From the NCBI RefSeq assembly GCF_023277745.1, contig NZ_CP086322.1, positions 2,604,001 through 2,668,000 of the forward strand: DNA of 64,000 bases, in the 5' to 3' direction. A program made the translations under genes and the position numbers. The DNA comes from Streptomyces halobius (GTDB taxonomy: Bacteria; Actinomycetota; Actinomycetes; Streptomycetales; Streptomycetaceae). The notes under the pieces are model-generated. The model worked only from the letters and a program-made list of their open reading frames with translations, did not search any database and was not told the origin of the DNA. Shown here in pieces: positions 18,379 through 27,487 of the stretch (its first letter is position 1; the number at the start of each line of letters is the position of its first letter).

Positions 18379-19659
18379 TCAGACTCCAATCAGGCTGTAC
18401 GTACCCGTACCGTCCTGCCTACCACTGGAGTACTGGCGTATGAACTCCCCGTCCGCGTACCGGTCGTGGCCCATCATGGAGCCGGTGTACTTGTTCTGCA
18501 CACCGATCTTCGAGCTGCCGGGTACGTCGCGGTAGATGTAGAACCGCTGGAGGTCGTCCTCCGTGCAGGGGGCCGTCTGCAGGACCGCCCGTTCGGTGGC
18601 CGCGTTCTGCTCGGCGATGGTCGCGCACCCGCCGTTGCCCCAGTTCCACAGGGACGCCTCGAGGACCCCGTTGTTCTCCGTCACGTTGCACAGGCGCCAG
18701 TTGTCCAGGTGGGCGCTGAAGATCGACGAGGGCCGCAGGCGGACACCGTCGTCCGCCAGGAGCGGCGCGCCCCAGGACAGGGGCTTGCCGGGTACGGCGA
18801 TCTTGTAGACCTCGGCCTTGCAGTCGAGAGCGGCCCGCGCGCTACGCCCGGTGGCCTTGGGCTGTTCGGCGGACGTGCCGCTGGTGAGCGCCGGGCGCTG
18901 CACGAGGCGGTCCCGCTTCTGCTTCGCCGTCGGCGCCACCGCACCCGCCGGGTGCTCGGCCCTCGCGGCGGCCGAGCCGCAGTCGAGGAGACCTTGTGCC
19001 TTGGCCATGATGCTGCCTGCGGGCACCTCGTCCTGGCAGCGCACCGCGCCTTCCTCGAGCGTGGTGTAGGTGGTGAAGTTGCCGCCGTCGGGCCCCTCGA
19101 TCCACTTCAACGCCCAACTGCCGTCGCCCTGTTGGACGCGGTTGCAGTTGAGGCTTCCGTACGTACCGGTGACCTTCTTGGTGCCCTTGTAGGCGCCGTA
19201 GTAGCCGGGCTGGTTGAAGTTCCACGTGACCGCGTTCGACTCGGTGCTGGTGGAGGTGTAGTCGACCTTCACGTTCAGGCCCAGGCTCGCGCCGACCTTG
19301 CCGAGGGTCTCGACGGCGAAACTGCCCTCGACATTGCCGTTGAGGCCGACGGAGACCGAGATGGTCGTCTGGGTGCTGGTGGTGACGGTCTGGGTGCCGG
19401 TTGTGCCCTCGGTGACGTACCAGCCCTTGAAGTGAGTGATCGTCGGGGACACTTCGGTGCTCTTGATGTACGGATGGCGTGTGCCGAGGTCGGCCGCCGT
19501 ACAGGTGTCGCCGGGCTTTGCCTGAGCAGCGGCGGGCTTTGCCGGGGCGGCGGCGGCCGGTGAGGCCGCGAAGCTCATGGCGGCTATCGCGGAGGCAGCC
19601 GCAGCGGTGAAGGCTATGAGCCCTCTGCCGAAGCGGCCGGTCGATCTTAAGTGACGCAT
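18379..19659 (-). CDS. Secreted protein with Ser/Thr-rich beta region and lectin-like C-terminus
   Basis: A 426-residue protein with a Sec signal (basic start, hydrophobic core, cut near ASPAAAA, ~37). Residues ~75-180 are rich in alternating Thr/Ser/Val strands (TTSTQTTISVSVGLNGNVEG, then KVDYTSTSTESNAVTW). This is the pattern of the insertion hairpin of aerolysin/ETX-MTX2 pore-forming proteins. The last ~120 residues (WNWGNGGCATIAEQN, then APCTEDDLQRFYIY) look like a ricin-type trefoil or similar sugar-binding fold. ATG 19659 follows GGGGGAAAG; an earlier frame start lacks support. It stands alone between integrase and oxidoreductase relics. Toxin function is inference; family identity is unconfirmed. 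Confidence 0.7.
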   Translation of the reverse strand: MRHLRSTGRFGRGLIAFTAAAASAIAAMSFAASPAAAAPAKPAAAQAKPGDTCTAADLGTRHPYIKSTEVSPTITHFKGWYVTEGTTGTQTVTTSTQTTISVSVGLNGNVEGSFAVETLGKVGASLGLNVKVDYTSTSTESNAVTWNFNQPGYYGAYKGTKKVTGTYGSLNCNRVQQGDGSWALKWIEGPDGGNFTTYTTLEEGAVRCQDEVPAGSIMAKAQGLLDCGSAAARAEHPAGAVAPTAKQKRDRLVQRPALTSGTSAEQPKATGRSARAALDCKAEVYKIAVPGKPLSWGAPLLADDGVRLRPSSIFSAHLDNWRLCNVTENNGVLEASLWNWGNGGCATIAEQNAATERAVLQTAPCTEDDLQRFYIYRDVPGSSKIGVQNKYTGSMMGHDRYADGEFIRQYSSGRQDGTGTYSLIGV

Positions 19660-19966
19660 CGTTTTCTTTCCCCCTTTGGCCGGCCCGCGCACAGGCGGGA
19701 ACCCCGGCCGGTGGTGTGGTCAGTGTGATGGTGCTGAGCGCGACTAAACATAGGGCCACCCGATGAAAAGATGATGACGGAATCAGCTAATTTGATCACG
19801 CCAGGGCGGAATGGCTTGTTCTCAGTTGGTACGCGCGGGCGTTGCCCGAGTTCACCGTGATGTCCGTCCAGCATGTGGCCGGCGGGCGCCGAGAGCGCCG
19901 GGAGCGGGTACAGCCGCGGGACGACCGGGGGTGTGCCCAAATACCCAACCGCCGCAACCACCACGG

Positions 19967-20432
19967 CCACATGGCATGTTGGCCCGAACGGTTCCTCGTC
20001 ATGGGCGACGCACTATGCCTCTTTAACCCAATCTACGGCCAAGGCATGACCGTCGCCGCCCTCCAAGCACAAACCCTCCAGGCCACCGCTACCCACCTGC
20101 ACCGCCACCCCTCCCGTACCCGCACCGTCCAACGTCGACTCGCCCGCCGCACCCACCTTCCGTGGATCCTGGCCACCGCCCTGGACTCCCAGTGGGCCGA
20201 CCCGGCCCCCCGGTACGGGCCGCTCGTGGGCACCGCCTTGAACCGGATGCTTGAACGAGTTGGCCACAGTCCCCACCTGTATAGCGCCTTCTTCAAGACC
20301 CAGCACCTCATGGCCCCCATTGCACTCCTGCACCCCCTCGCTCTGGCCACCCTCCTCCGCCCCACAGCAAAAACGCCCGACGCGGCAGACGAGTCGGGAA
20401 TTCCCACAGGTTCCTCATCTCCCCGGCCGTAG
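19967..20432 (+). pseudogene. C-terminal fragment of FAD-dependent oxidoreductase
   Basis: The frame gives WPERFLVMGDALCLFNPIYG then QGMTVAALQAQTL, the flavin-binding GD motif near the end of para-hydroxybenzoate-hydroxylase-like or squalene-epoxidase-like monooxygenases, and ~130 further residues to TAG at 20430. The N-terminal Rossmann part (GxGxxG) is absent; what precedes GHMACWPER is unrelated. So this is the last third of a gene. A ribosome site and ATG follow directly (20443), suggesting the fragment once headed an operon. Confidence 0.6.
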
Positions 20433-20442
20433 GAGGTAGTTC

Positions 20443-20574
20443 ATGACAACAGGTCAACAGCGCCGACCAGATCCCTTCCGGCAACAGCACCACCACAAGC
20501 AAGATCTACTGACGGTTCGTCAGGAAAGTCAGCATGAGGTCAGCATGAAGACTGCCGGAGCTGCCCACACATGA
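20443..20574 (+). pseudogene. Truncated gene start after the oxidoreductase fragment
   Basis: AGGAGG lies six bases before ATG 20443, a good start. After about 22 codons (MTTGQQRRPDPFRQ...) the frame runs into the GTCAGC repeat module and stops at 20574 (43 codons). The likely reading is a gene head cut off where module B begins, near 20510. The product cannot be named. Confidence 0.35.
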
Positions 20575-20688
20575 GCACACCTGCACATTCGCGAATCCGG
20601 CCAGCACTCTTCGCGACCTGCAAAGACACCGGTCAGCGCGTCACCTGCAAACCAGATGCAAATCACCGTGCCAGTGGAACCCGAAGAG
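20519..20688 (+). repeat. Diverged module copy B (GTCAGC array plus 21-base identity)
   Basis: GTCAGG at 20519 and GTCAGC at 20528 and 20539 (spacing 9 and 11) are followed about 150 bases on by the 21-base match to 11086-11106. The spacing from array to match differs by only one base between copies. The DNA between is weakly similar (both have CACATG...GCACA and CTGCC). It abuts the truncated gene on its left and the glycosyltransferase fragment on its right. Confidence 0.65.
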
Positions 20689-20689
20689 A

Positions 20690-21147
20690 TACTCGGTGGA
20701 GCGGCCGCTCCCGGATCGTGCGGGTATGGCGTTTCGATGCAGTCGGGTGCGAGGACGGTGTCCGCGTCGACGGCGAGTACGAGGTCGGCGGTGCAGTTAC
20801 GAGGTCGGTGGTGCAGTGCGGCAGGGAGTAGTTCTGCACCTTGGCCTTGCTGCCGAGGTCGCGCGGCGGGCGGATAACGGTCACGCCATGTGATGCCGCC
20901 ACCTCGCCCGTACGGTCGCTGGAGGTGTCGTCCACGACCAGGACGCGGTCAGCCGGGACCGTTTGGCGCACAAGGATTCGAGTGTGGCCGGCAGCCCCTC
21001 CTCCTCATGGTGAGCTGGGACGAGGAAGGTGACGGTGTGCATGCTGAGCTCCCCTGTACTGCGGATCTTGGCGGCTGCAACAGCGATCAGGCCGGTGCAG
21101 CCGTAGACGACGGTGCTGATGCCGATGAATGGCAGTCCTCGGTACAT
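20690..21147 (-). pseudogene. Family 2 glycosyltransferase fragment
   Basis: From ATG 21147 the frame gives one membrane helix and then HTVTFLVPAHHEEEGLPATL. A frameshift near 20965 leads to TVPADRVLVVDDTSSDRTGE, the VDD.S.D..... nucleotide-sugar motif. A 20-base tandem duplication around 20778-20818 (TACGAGGTCGG...) breaks the DAD metal motif region, and the gene stops at the edge of module B. It is the N-terminal third of a membrane-anchored GT2 such as a poly-GlcNAc or hyaluronan-type synthase. Confidence 0.6.
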
Positions 21148-21251
21148 GTCACCGACAGTAGCGAGATTCCCCGTCAGATGGTCCCGGAGGCTTCCTTCTG
21201 TGGATAACTTCGCCTCGCCTCCCGCGCGTTGTGGACCGCAGCACGCAAAAG

Positions 21252-21294
21252 CGCCGGCCGCCGCACCCCGTGGGGGCGAGCGCGACGGCCGGCG
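21252..21294 (-). terminator. Rho-independent terminator of the subtilisin gene
   Basis: CGCCGGCCG (21252-21260) pairs with CGGCCGGCG (21286-21294), with an inner CCCCGTGGGG hairpin. On the minus strand the stem is followed by CTTTTGCG. It lies 24 bases after the stop at 21318. Confidence 0.8.
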
Positions 21295-21317
21295 TGGTAA
21301 CTGAGGGACTGAGCCGG

Positions 21318-22520
21318 TTACTCGGTGACCTTCAGCAGCTTGTTGGGCGTCCCCTCACTCGGGTTCGTGATCTTGTCGGGAGTGGCACCGTCCGTCAGGG
21401 CCTGGGCGACCTCTTCGGGGGTGGCGTCCTGGTGACCGGCCAGGTAGACCGCAGCGGCCCCCACGACATGCGGGGTGGCCATGGACGTACCGGAGATGGT
21501 CTTCGTGCCCTCGTCGCTGTCGTTCCAGTCCGAGGTGATGTCGGAGCCGGGAGCGTAAAGGTCCACGACTTCGCCGTAGTTGGAGAAGTCCGACTGCTCG
21601 TCCGCGTCGGCGCTGGAGGCGACGGTGATGGCCTCCTTCACCCGGGCCGGGGAGCCCTGGCCGGCGTCGGTGGACTCGTTGCCCGCCGCGACGCCGAAGG
21701 TGACGCCGGAGTCGATGGCCTTCTTGACGGCCGCGTCGAGCGCCTCGTCGGCGCCGCCGCCGAGCGACATGTTGGCGACCGAGGGACCCTCGTGGTTCTT
21801 GGTCACCCAGTCGATACCGGCGACGACCTGCTCGGTGGTGCCGGAGCCCTCGTCGTCCAGCACACGGACGGCCACGATCTTGGTCTTCTTGGCGACGCCG
21901 TGCTCGACGCCGGCGATGGTGCCCGCGACGTGCGTACCGTGACCGTTGCCGTCGGTGGCGTCGTCGTCGCCGTCCACCGCGTCGAAGCCGGAGGAAGCGC
22001 GGCCTTCGAAGTCCTTGTGCGTCGTGCGCACACCGGTGTCGATGACGTAGGCGGTGACGCCCTCACCCGCGTTGTCGGGGTAGTTGTACTTCTTGTCGCC
22101 CTCGGTGTCCGCCTGGTCGATGCGGTCCAGGCCCCACGACGGCGGGTTGTCCTGGGTGGCGTTGATGTGGAACTTCTTGTTCTGAACGACCTTGTCCACA
22201 GCGGGGTCGGCGGCGAGGCGCTTGGCCTCCTCCTCGTCCAGGCCGGTCGTCGAGAAGCCGCCGACGGAGGAGTAGCTCCGCTTGATCTCGCCGCCGTACT
22301 TGGCGGCCAGGTCGCCGCTCTCGGCGGTACGGACCGACTCCTTCAGCATGACGATGTAGCTGCCGTTCACGGCACCCTTGGCCTCGGCACCATAGATCTT
22401 GCCTTCGGCCGCGGGAGAGGCACCAGCGGTGACCGCGGTGACGGTGGCGATACCAGTGGCGGCAACCGCGGCGGCTATCGCCGTGATCAACCGCTTCTTG
22501 CTGGAACGCTTGTGAGCCAT
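21318..22520 (-). CDS. Secreted subtilisin-like serine protease (S8, with I9 propeptide)
   Basis: A 400-residue preproenzyme. Residues 1-~34 are a signal peptide (KRSSKKR then a hydrophobic stretch, cut near AGASPAA). Residues ~53-122 form an inhibitor I9 propeptide (YIVMLKES). The mature S8 domain has Asp161 in VIDTGV, His194 in GHGTHVAG, Asn281 in AAGNES and Ser346 in GTSMATPH, so the active site is complete. It belongs to the proteinase K-like group common in Streptomyces, acting outside the cell. ATG 22520 is preceded by GGAGAA. It is monocistronic with its own terminator. Confidence 0.95.
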   Translation of the reverse strand: MAHKRSSKKRLITAIAAAVAATGIATVTAVTAGASPAAEGKIYGAEAKGAVNGSYIVMLKESVRTAESGDLAAKYGGEIKRSYSSVGGFSTTGLDEEEAKRLAADPAVDKVVQNKKFHINATQDNPPSWGLDRIDQADTEGDKKYNYPDNAGEGVTAYVIDTGVRTTHKDFEGRASSGFDAVDGDDDATDGNGHGTHVAGTIAGVEHGVAKKTKIVAVRVLDDEGSGTTEQVVAGIDWVTKNHEGPSVANMSLGGGADEALDAAVKKAIDSGVTFGVAAGNESTDAGQGSPARVKEAITVASSADADEQSDFSNYGEVVDLYAPGSDITSDWNDSDEGTKTISGTSMATPHVVGAAAVYLAGHQDATPEEVAQALTDGATPDKITNPSEGTPNKLLKVTE

Positions 22521-22974
22521 TGCGAGGGTTCTCCTCGTTCGTGGTGTGGGGGGAAAGCGTTGCGCAACAGCCCGACGGGACCGGAAGATCCGCGTCGAGC
22601 TGGCTCGAAACCTTGTCGGATTAACGGGTCCGATTCAAGGCCGACCCGGCCGTGTGAGATAAGCAACAAGCTGCAAAAAGGCGGAATCGGAACGGAGTTG
22701 ACCAAAAGGCCCTGCCGAGATGAAGCCAAGGGGCTCAACTCTGTTTACATGCGCGCAACAGGGGGTGACATCGGGGACAAGGCACAGAAGACCGGTTGCC
22801 CCGGTATGGCAGGCTTGCGCCTCGCGAGATGTGTGTTGCGGAGAGCGTGCGCCACTGTCGACGATGTCGGCCACAAGGGCGCGCTTCTCAACTCGACCTC
22901 TTAACAATTCCTGTTCAGGCGGGAGTTCGCCTCGGCGAGGTCGGCTGCGCGTGAGGTGTAAAGAGGGCCGCCAC
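22521..22974. other. Spacer between subtilisin and ABC binding-protein genes
   Basis: No gene is supported in these 454 bases. The part near 22521-22560 must hold the protease promoter. Nothing else recognisable was seen. Confidence 0.5.
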
Positions 22975-24342
22975 TCAGCGCTGGTAACGCGCCAGCACCA
23001 GATTGCCGTCGTCAACCAGCCGCTTCCGCAGGGCGTCCAGACCGATCGCGCCGCTGTAGTACTCCTGCAGGCCCGGTGTCGCGATCTTGTCCTTCCACTC
23101 CGGATAACCACGGACGGACTGGGCCGGCGCGGAGCGCAACGAGCCCGCCAGCGCGGTGCCGGTGGTCCAATCATGTCTGGCCACCCGTAGCGCCGGGTCC
23201 TTCAGAGCTTCCTGACCCGTCGGCAGCATCCAGTCGCCCAGGGCCAGCCGGACCATGTTCGGCGGCCGGAGGAGGAAGTCGATGAAGGCCATCGCCTCCT
23301 CCTTGTGCGGGCAGTCCTCGGCCACCGACAGGGTCTGCGGACTCACGCCCTGCTCCAGGACGGTGCCCTTGGGCGCGGGCAGTACCGTCCAGTCGAAGTC
23401 CTCGGGTGCCTGCTGGGCGATCTGCTGGCGGTAGGAGAACCCGAGCGGCACCATCGCGTACCGCCCGGCGAAGAAGCCCGGCAGGGTGTCCGAGCCGCCC
23501 ATGCCCAGGGTCGTACGGGAGGCGGTGCGGTCGATGTTCAGCTGGTCGTGGATGGTGCGTGGCACCACCTGGTCGACGGCGTCGAAGCGGACCTCCACCT
23601 TGCCCCCGGGGTGGCGGTGGAAGACCCGGCCCCCCGTGGACAGAGCGAGATTGAGCGTGGCGGACACCGGTTCCTTCAGCGGCCATGCGACGCCGTAGGT
23701 GCCGCCACGGGTCAGCCGCTGCGCCGCTTCCGCGAACTCCTCCCAGGTCCAGGGGCGTTCGGGAGTGGGGATGCGGACGCCGGACCGCCTCAGCTTCCTG
23801 CGGTTCGCGATCAGCACCCGCGGTTCCTGGAGGAACGGGATGCCGTACACCCGGCCGCCGAACATGCCGGTCTCCCAGCTCTGTTGTGGGATATCGCGCT
23901 TGAGACGCGGCGGCAGCAGGGCGGTGAGGTCGGCGAGATCGCCGCCGTAGGCGAAGTCGGCGAGGTCGTCGGAGGCGTCATGGATGATGTCCGGCGCCTC
24001 GCCGCCCTCGAAGGAGGTGAGCAGCTGGTCGTGGACGGTGGGCCACGCACTCTGGACGTACCGGACCTGGACGTCCGGGTGGTGCCGGTTCCATTCGGCG
24101 ACGAGTTGTCTGTTGGCCTTGACGGAGTCCTGCTGCCAGGCCAGCGACTGGAAGCGCAGGGTGATCCGGCCGCCGGCCTTCCGCCGGTTGTCGTCGGAGC
24201 AGCCGGGCAGCAGGGCGGCCGCGGGCAGCGCGGCGGCAGCGGCAAGCAGGCTCCGGCGGTGGAAACGGGCGCGGGTCCGCTGCGGCAGTGTGGGCTCGGA
24301 GCGCATCAGCCTCTCGGGTCGCATCAGCCTCTCGGGTCGCAT
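22975..24342 (-). CDS. Extracellular sugar-binding lipoprotein of ABC importer
   Basis: A 455-residue family 1 solute-binding protein. The N-terminus has RFHRRSLL, a hydrophobic stretch and a lipobox LLPGC (Cys48), so it is a lipoprotein; the Arg pair may direct it to the Tat route. The body has IIHDASDDLADFA and a YAMVPLGFSYR segment usual for CUT1 binding proteins. Its ATG 24342 shares a base with the stop of the second permease. The first 13 residues are a short repeat (MRPERL twice) from an 18-base tandem duplication at 24303-24342, so the true start could be a later ATG (24324 or 24306). Confidence 0.9.
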   Translation of the reverse strand: MRPERLMRPERLMRSEPTLPQRTRARFHRRSLLAAAAALPAAALLPGCSDDNRRKAGGRITLRFQSLAWQQDSVKANRQLVAEWNRHHPDVQVRYVQSAWPTVHDQLLTSFEGGEAPDIIHDASDDLADFAYGGDLADLTALLPPRLKRDIPQQSWETGMFGGRVYGIPFLQEPRVLIANRRKLRRSGVRIPTPERPWTWEEFAEAAQRLTRGGTYGVAWPLKEPVSATLNLALSTGGRVFHRHPGGKVEVRFDAVDQVVPRTIHDQLNIDRTASRTTLGMGGSDTLPGFFAGRYAMVPLGFSYRQQIAQQAPEDFDWTVLPAPKGTVLEQGVSPQTLSVAEDCPHKEEAMAFIDFLLRPPNMVRLALGDWMLPTGQEALKDPALRVARHDWTTGTALAGSLRSAPAQSVRGYPEWKDKIATPGLQEYYSGAIGLDALRKRLVDDGNLVLARYQR

Positions 24343-25265
24343 CAGCTCTTCACCGCCCCGGCGAGCATCCCGCCGGCTATTCGCCGCTGGATGACGGCGA
24401 ACAGGAGCAGGCTCGGGAGGGTGGCGAGGAGCGCGGCGGCGGCGAGCGGGCCCAGATCGGCGACGCCCTCCGCCCCGAGGAAATGGGTCAGCACGACCGG
24501 CAGTGTCTGTTTCTCCGGCGACTTGAGCAGCACCAGGGCGAAGAAGAACTCGTTCCAGGCGGTGATGAAGGAGAACAGCGCCGTGGCGACGATGCCCGGC
24601 GCGAGGAGCGGCGTGGTGACCGAGACGAGCGTACGTGTCCGGCCCGCACCGTCCACCGCAGCGGCCTCCTCCAATTCGTGGGGTATGGCGCGGACATAGC
24701 CCGTCAGCATCCACAGGGCGAAGGGCAGCGACCACACCACATAGACCATGATCAGACCGATCCGGGAGTCGATCAGCTGGAGGCTCTTCAGGATCAGGAA
24801 CAGCGGGATGATCACCAGCACCAGGGGGAACGCCTGACTGATCACGACCCAGGCGGTGGCCACCCGCGAGAAACGATTGCGGAAACGGGCCAGGACATAG
24901 GCCATCGGGGTCGCCAGCACGATCGCGGTGACCGCGGAGACCGCCGCCGCGAGCAGGCTGTTTCCCACGGCCTCCAGCAGCGGCTGCTGAGCGAACGCCT
25001 GCCGGAAATTCTCCAGGGTGGGCGCCTCGGGGATCCATGCGGGGTGGATGCTGCCCAGTTCGCGGGGCGGTTTGAGGGCGGTGGAGAGCAGCCAGAGGAA
25101 GGGGAAGGAGAGGAAGGCGAGGTAGCAGAGGAGCGCGACGTACTGGCCGGTGCGGCCGGCGGTACGCTTCACGGTGGCCCGGCGGCCCAGTTGTCGTGTG
25201 CTGACTTGTCGTGTGCTCACTTTTCGTCTGGTCGCTTTTCGTCTGGTCGCTCTCAGTCTGCTCAC
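24342..25265 (-). CDS. ABC sugar importer permease (MalG type)
   Basis: A 307-residue inner-membrane protein with six helices after a basic N-terminus. The EAA loop reads ELEEAAAVDGAGRTRTL. GTG 25265 overlaps the stop of the first permease (GTGA). The N-terminal region (RRKATRRKVSTRQVSTRQL) comes from small tandem repeats in the DNA at 25195-25260 and is unlikely to be important. No ATP-binding subunit is encoded nearby; Streptomyces CUT1 systems often share the general ATPase MsiK, which is a reasonable guess here. Confidence 0.92.
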   Translation of the reverse strand: MSRLRATRRKATRRKVSTRQVSTRQLGRRATVKRTAGRTGQYVALLCYLAFLSFPFLWLLSTALKPPRELGSIHPAWIPEAPTLENFRQAFAQQPLLEAVGNSLLAAAVSAVTAIVLATPMAYVLARFRNRFSRVATAWVVISQAFPLVLVIIPLFLILKSLQLIDSRIGLIMVYVVWSLPFALWMLTGYVRAIPHELEEAAAVDGAGRTRTLVSVTTPLLAPGIVATALFSFITAWNEFFFALVLLKSPEKQTLPVVLTHFLGAEGVADLGPLAAAALLATLPSLLLFAVIQRRIAGGMLAGAVKS

Positions 25266-26203
25266 TTGTCCTCGTCCCTCTTCAGCCGGCCGGCCAGATA
25301 GACGGCCAGCAGGACCGATATCACCGCGACCATCGCCAGTCCCATCGCGGCGGCGTATCCGAACTGCCCGTAACGGAATGCCTCTTCGTACGCGAAGAGC
25401 ATCGGCAGCCGCGTCCGGCCGCCGGGGCCGCCGTCGGTGAGCACGAAGACCAGGGCGAAGGAGTTGAAGTTCCAGATGAAGTTGAGCGCGGTGATGGCGA
25501 GTGCGATGGGTCTGATGGCGGGCCAGGTGACCGTACGGAAGCGCCGCCAGCCACCCGCGCCGTCCATCGACGCGGCCTCGTGCAGCTCGCGCGGGACGTT
25601 CTGCAGGCCGGCCAGCAGCGAGACGGTGGTCTGTGGCATACCGGCCCATATACCGACGAGGATGACCGCGGGCAGGGCGGTGGCCAGACCGCTCAGCCAG
25701 TCCCGGCCGTCGCCGGCTCCGGCCAGGCCGAGGCGGCGCAGCGTTTCGTTCAGCACGCCGGCGTCCGGGTGGTAGACCAGCCGCCACATGATGCCGACGA
25801 CGCCCTCCGGCATCGCCCACGGGATGATCGCCAGCGCGCGGGCCAGCCACCGCAGCCGCAGATCAAGGTTGAGCAGCAGCGCGAGGCCGAGGGCGAGGAC
25901 GAACTGCGGGACGGTGACGCCGACGGCCCACACCAGGCCGATCCGGAACGATTCCCAGAAGAGGGAGTCCCGCAACAGGTCGGAGAAGTTCAGCGCACCC
26001 ACCCACTGGGTGGGCTGGGTGCGGCCCGACTGGGCGTCGGTGAACGCCAGCCCGATGCCGTACAGCAGCGGTCCGACGCTCAGCACGAGGATCGGTAACA
26101 GCGCGGGCAGCACGAGGAACCACGCACCATGGTCGCGCCGGGGTCCGACGGTGCGCCGGGAGCCGGCTGTGGTTGACCGCCGTGGCGCGGTCGTCAAGGT
26201 CAC
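25262..26203 (-). CDS. ABC sugar importer permease (MalF type)
   Basis: A 313-residue protein with six membrane helices and the EAA loop ELHEAASMDGAGGWRRF. GTG 26203 follows AAGGAG by eight bases. It is the first gene of the three-gene importer unit (permease, permease, binding protein), an order different from the more usual binding protein first. The sugar is not known; trehalose, maltose or another oligosaccharide would suit the glycogen/trehalose genes further right. Confidence 0.92.
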   Translation of the reverse strand: MTLTTAPRRSTTAGSRRTVGPRRDHGAWFLVLPALLPILVLSVGPLLYGIGLAFTDAQSGRTQPTQWVGALNFSDLLRDSLFWESFRIGLVWAVGVTVPQFVLALGLALLLNLDLRLRWLARALAIIPWAMPEGVVGIMWRLVYHPDAGVLNETLRRLGLAGAGDGRDWLSGLATALPAVILVGIWAGMPQTTVSLLAGLQNVPRELHEAASMDGAGGWRRFRTVTWPAIRPIALAITALNFIWNFNSFALVFVLTDGGPGGRTRLPMLFAYEEAFRYGQFGYAAAMGLAMVAVISVLLAVYLAGRLKRDEDK

Positions 26204-26596
26204 GGCAGTGGCTCCTTTGGACGCGGTCGGACGCGGTCAGGCAGTCGGACGCGGTCGGCCCGGCGCTCTCCCTGGCGAGACAGTCCGGCTTCCGTGGTGC
26301 GGGGATGCGGTGGTGCGGTGAACCGGTGGTGTGCTGCACTGGTGGTGCGGTGAACCGGTGGTGTGGTGAACCGGTGCCGGTCGCTCCGATGTCGGTGCGG
26401 ACTCCCGCCCTCGGCGCTGCTGGAGTCGCCCCGTCGCCCCCTCTCCCCCGTTGGTCGCGGCCGACCGCCGTCATCGTCGTGAGGGCCGCCATCGCCGTCA
26501 AGGTGCCCGGTCGGTAGGCGTGAGGGATCTCCCCACCTGGGAGGGCTTCCGTACCTGCGACACTGGTCGGGATCACGCACCGCAGGAGGCAGCACG
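26204..26596. repeat. Divergent spacer with GGTGAACCGG and GGACGCGGTC repeats
   Basis: Between the importer and the kinase-like gene lie GGACGCGGTC copies (26219-26262) and about four copies of a GGTGGTG(C/T)GGTGAACCGG unit (26313-26385). No gene is seen. The importer promoter must lie in or beside these repeats; whether they are operators or only slippage products is open. Confidence 0.55.
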
Positions 26597-27487
26597 ATGA
26601 CCGAAGCGAGCCCCGGCGCCTTCACGGAGGCGCGCGCCCGGGATGTCCTGGCCGCGGCCGGACGGCCCGACGCGGCGGCCGACGCCAAGCTGCTCGCGCT
26701 CGGCGAGAACGCGGTCTTTGTACTCGGCGACGACGGTCCGGTCGTACGCGTGGGCCGCAGCGCCGATCTCCGGGAGCGCGCCGAACGGGAACTCGCCGTG
26801 GCCCAGTGGCTGGCGGCCGAGGGCGTACCGGCGGTACGGGCCGCCGAGCCCGAGGCCACCCTGGTCGACGGGCACCCCGTGACGTACTGGCACCGGCTGC
26901 CGGAAGCCGTCCGCCCCGCCGAACCGGGCGATCTCGCCGCGCTGCTCAAACTCGTGCACGCCCTGCCGGAACCGCCGTTCGCGCTCCCCCGGCGCGAACT
27001 CCTCGGCGGTGTCGAGCGCTGGCTGCGACTGGCGGGCGATGCCGTATCGGCGCAGGACGCGGAGTATCTGAGGGGGCGGCGGGACGCGTTCGCCGCGGCC
27101 GCCGCCGCATTGGCGCCGCAGCTGCCCCGCGGCCCCATCCATGGCGATGCGCTGCCCCGTAATGTGCATGTCGGGCCCGATGGTCCGGTGCTGGTCGACC
27201 TGGAAACCTTCGCCTCCGATCTGCGTGAACACGACCTCGTCGTGATGGCCTTGAGCCGGGACCGCTACGGCCTGACGGCGGACGCGTACGACACGTTTGT
27301 GTCGGTCTACGGCTGGGACGTGCGGGACTGGGAGGGCTGTGCGGTGCTGCGTGGCTCCCGGGAGACGGCGAGCTGTGCCTGGGTCTCCCAGCACGCGCCT
27401 GGAAACCCGGCGGCCCGCACGGAATTCCGCCGCCGGATGGCCTCCTTGCGCGACAAGGACGCGACGGTGCGGTGGTATCCGTTCTGA
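26597..27487 (+). CDS. Aminoglycoside phosphotransferase-like kinase
   Basis: A 296-residue protein of the APH/choline-kinase fold. It shows GENAVFVLGDDGPVVRVGRS (nucleotide-binding lobe), GPIHGDALPRNVHV (catalytic Asp in the HGD motif) and VLVDLETFA (metal-binding Asp). ATG 26597 has AGGAGG eight bases upstream. Members phosphorylate small hydroxylated compounds; drug resistance cannot be assumed. It is monocistronic. Confidence 0.85.
   Translation: MTEASPGAFTEARARDVLAAAGRPDAAADAKLLALGENAVFVLGDDGPVVRVGRSADLRERAERELAVAQWLAAEGVPAVRAAEPEATLVDGHPVTYWHRLPEAVRPAEPGDLAALLKLVHALPEPPFALPRRELLGGVERWLRLAGDAVSAQDAEYLRGRRDAFAAAAAALAPQLPRGPIHGDALPRNVHVGPDGPVLVDLETFASDLREHDLVVMALSRDRYGLTADAYDTFVSVYGWDVRDWEGCAVLRGSRETASCAWVSQHAPGNPAARTEFRRRMASLRDKDATVRWYPF

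Noticed and set aside
18223..19563. 446-codon plus-strand frame opposite the secreted protein
   Set aside because: No start signal or family; the minus strand has a signal peptide and a terminator.
21231..22904. 557-codon plus-strand frame opposite the subtilisin gene
   Set aside because: Gly/Val/Asp-rich shadow of a high-GC gene; the minus strand has a complete protease with catalytic triad, ribosome site and terminator.
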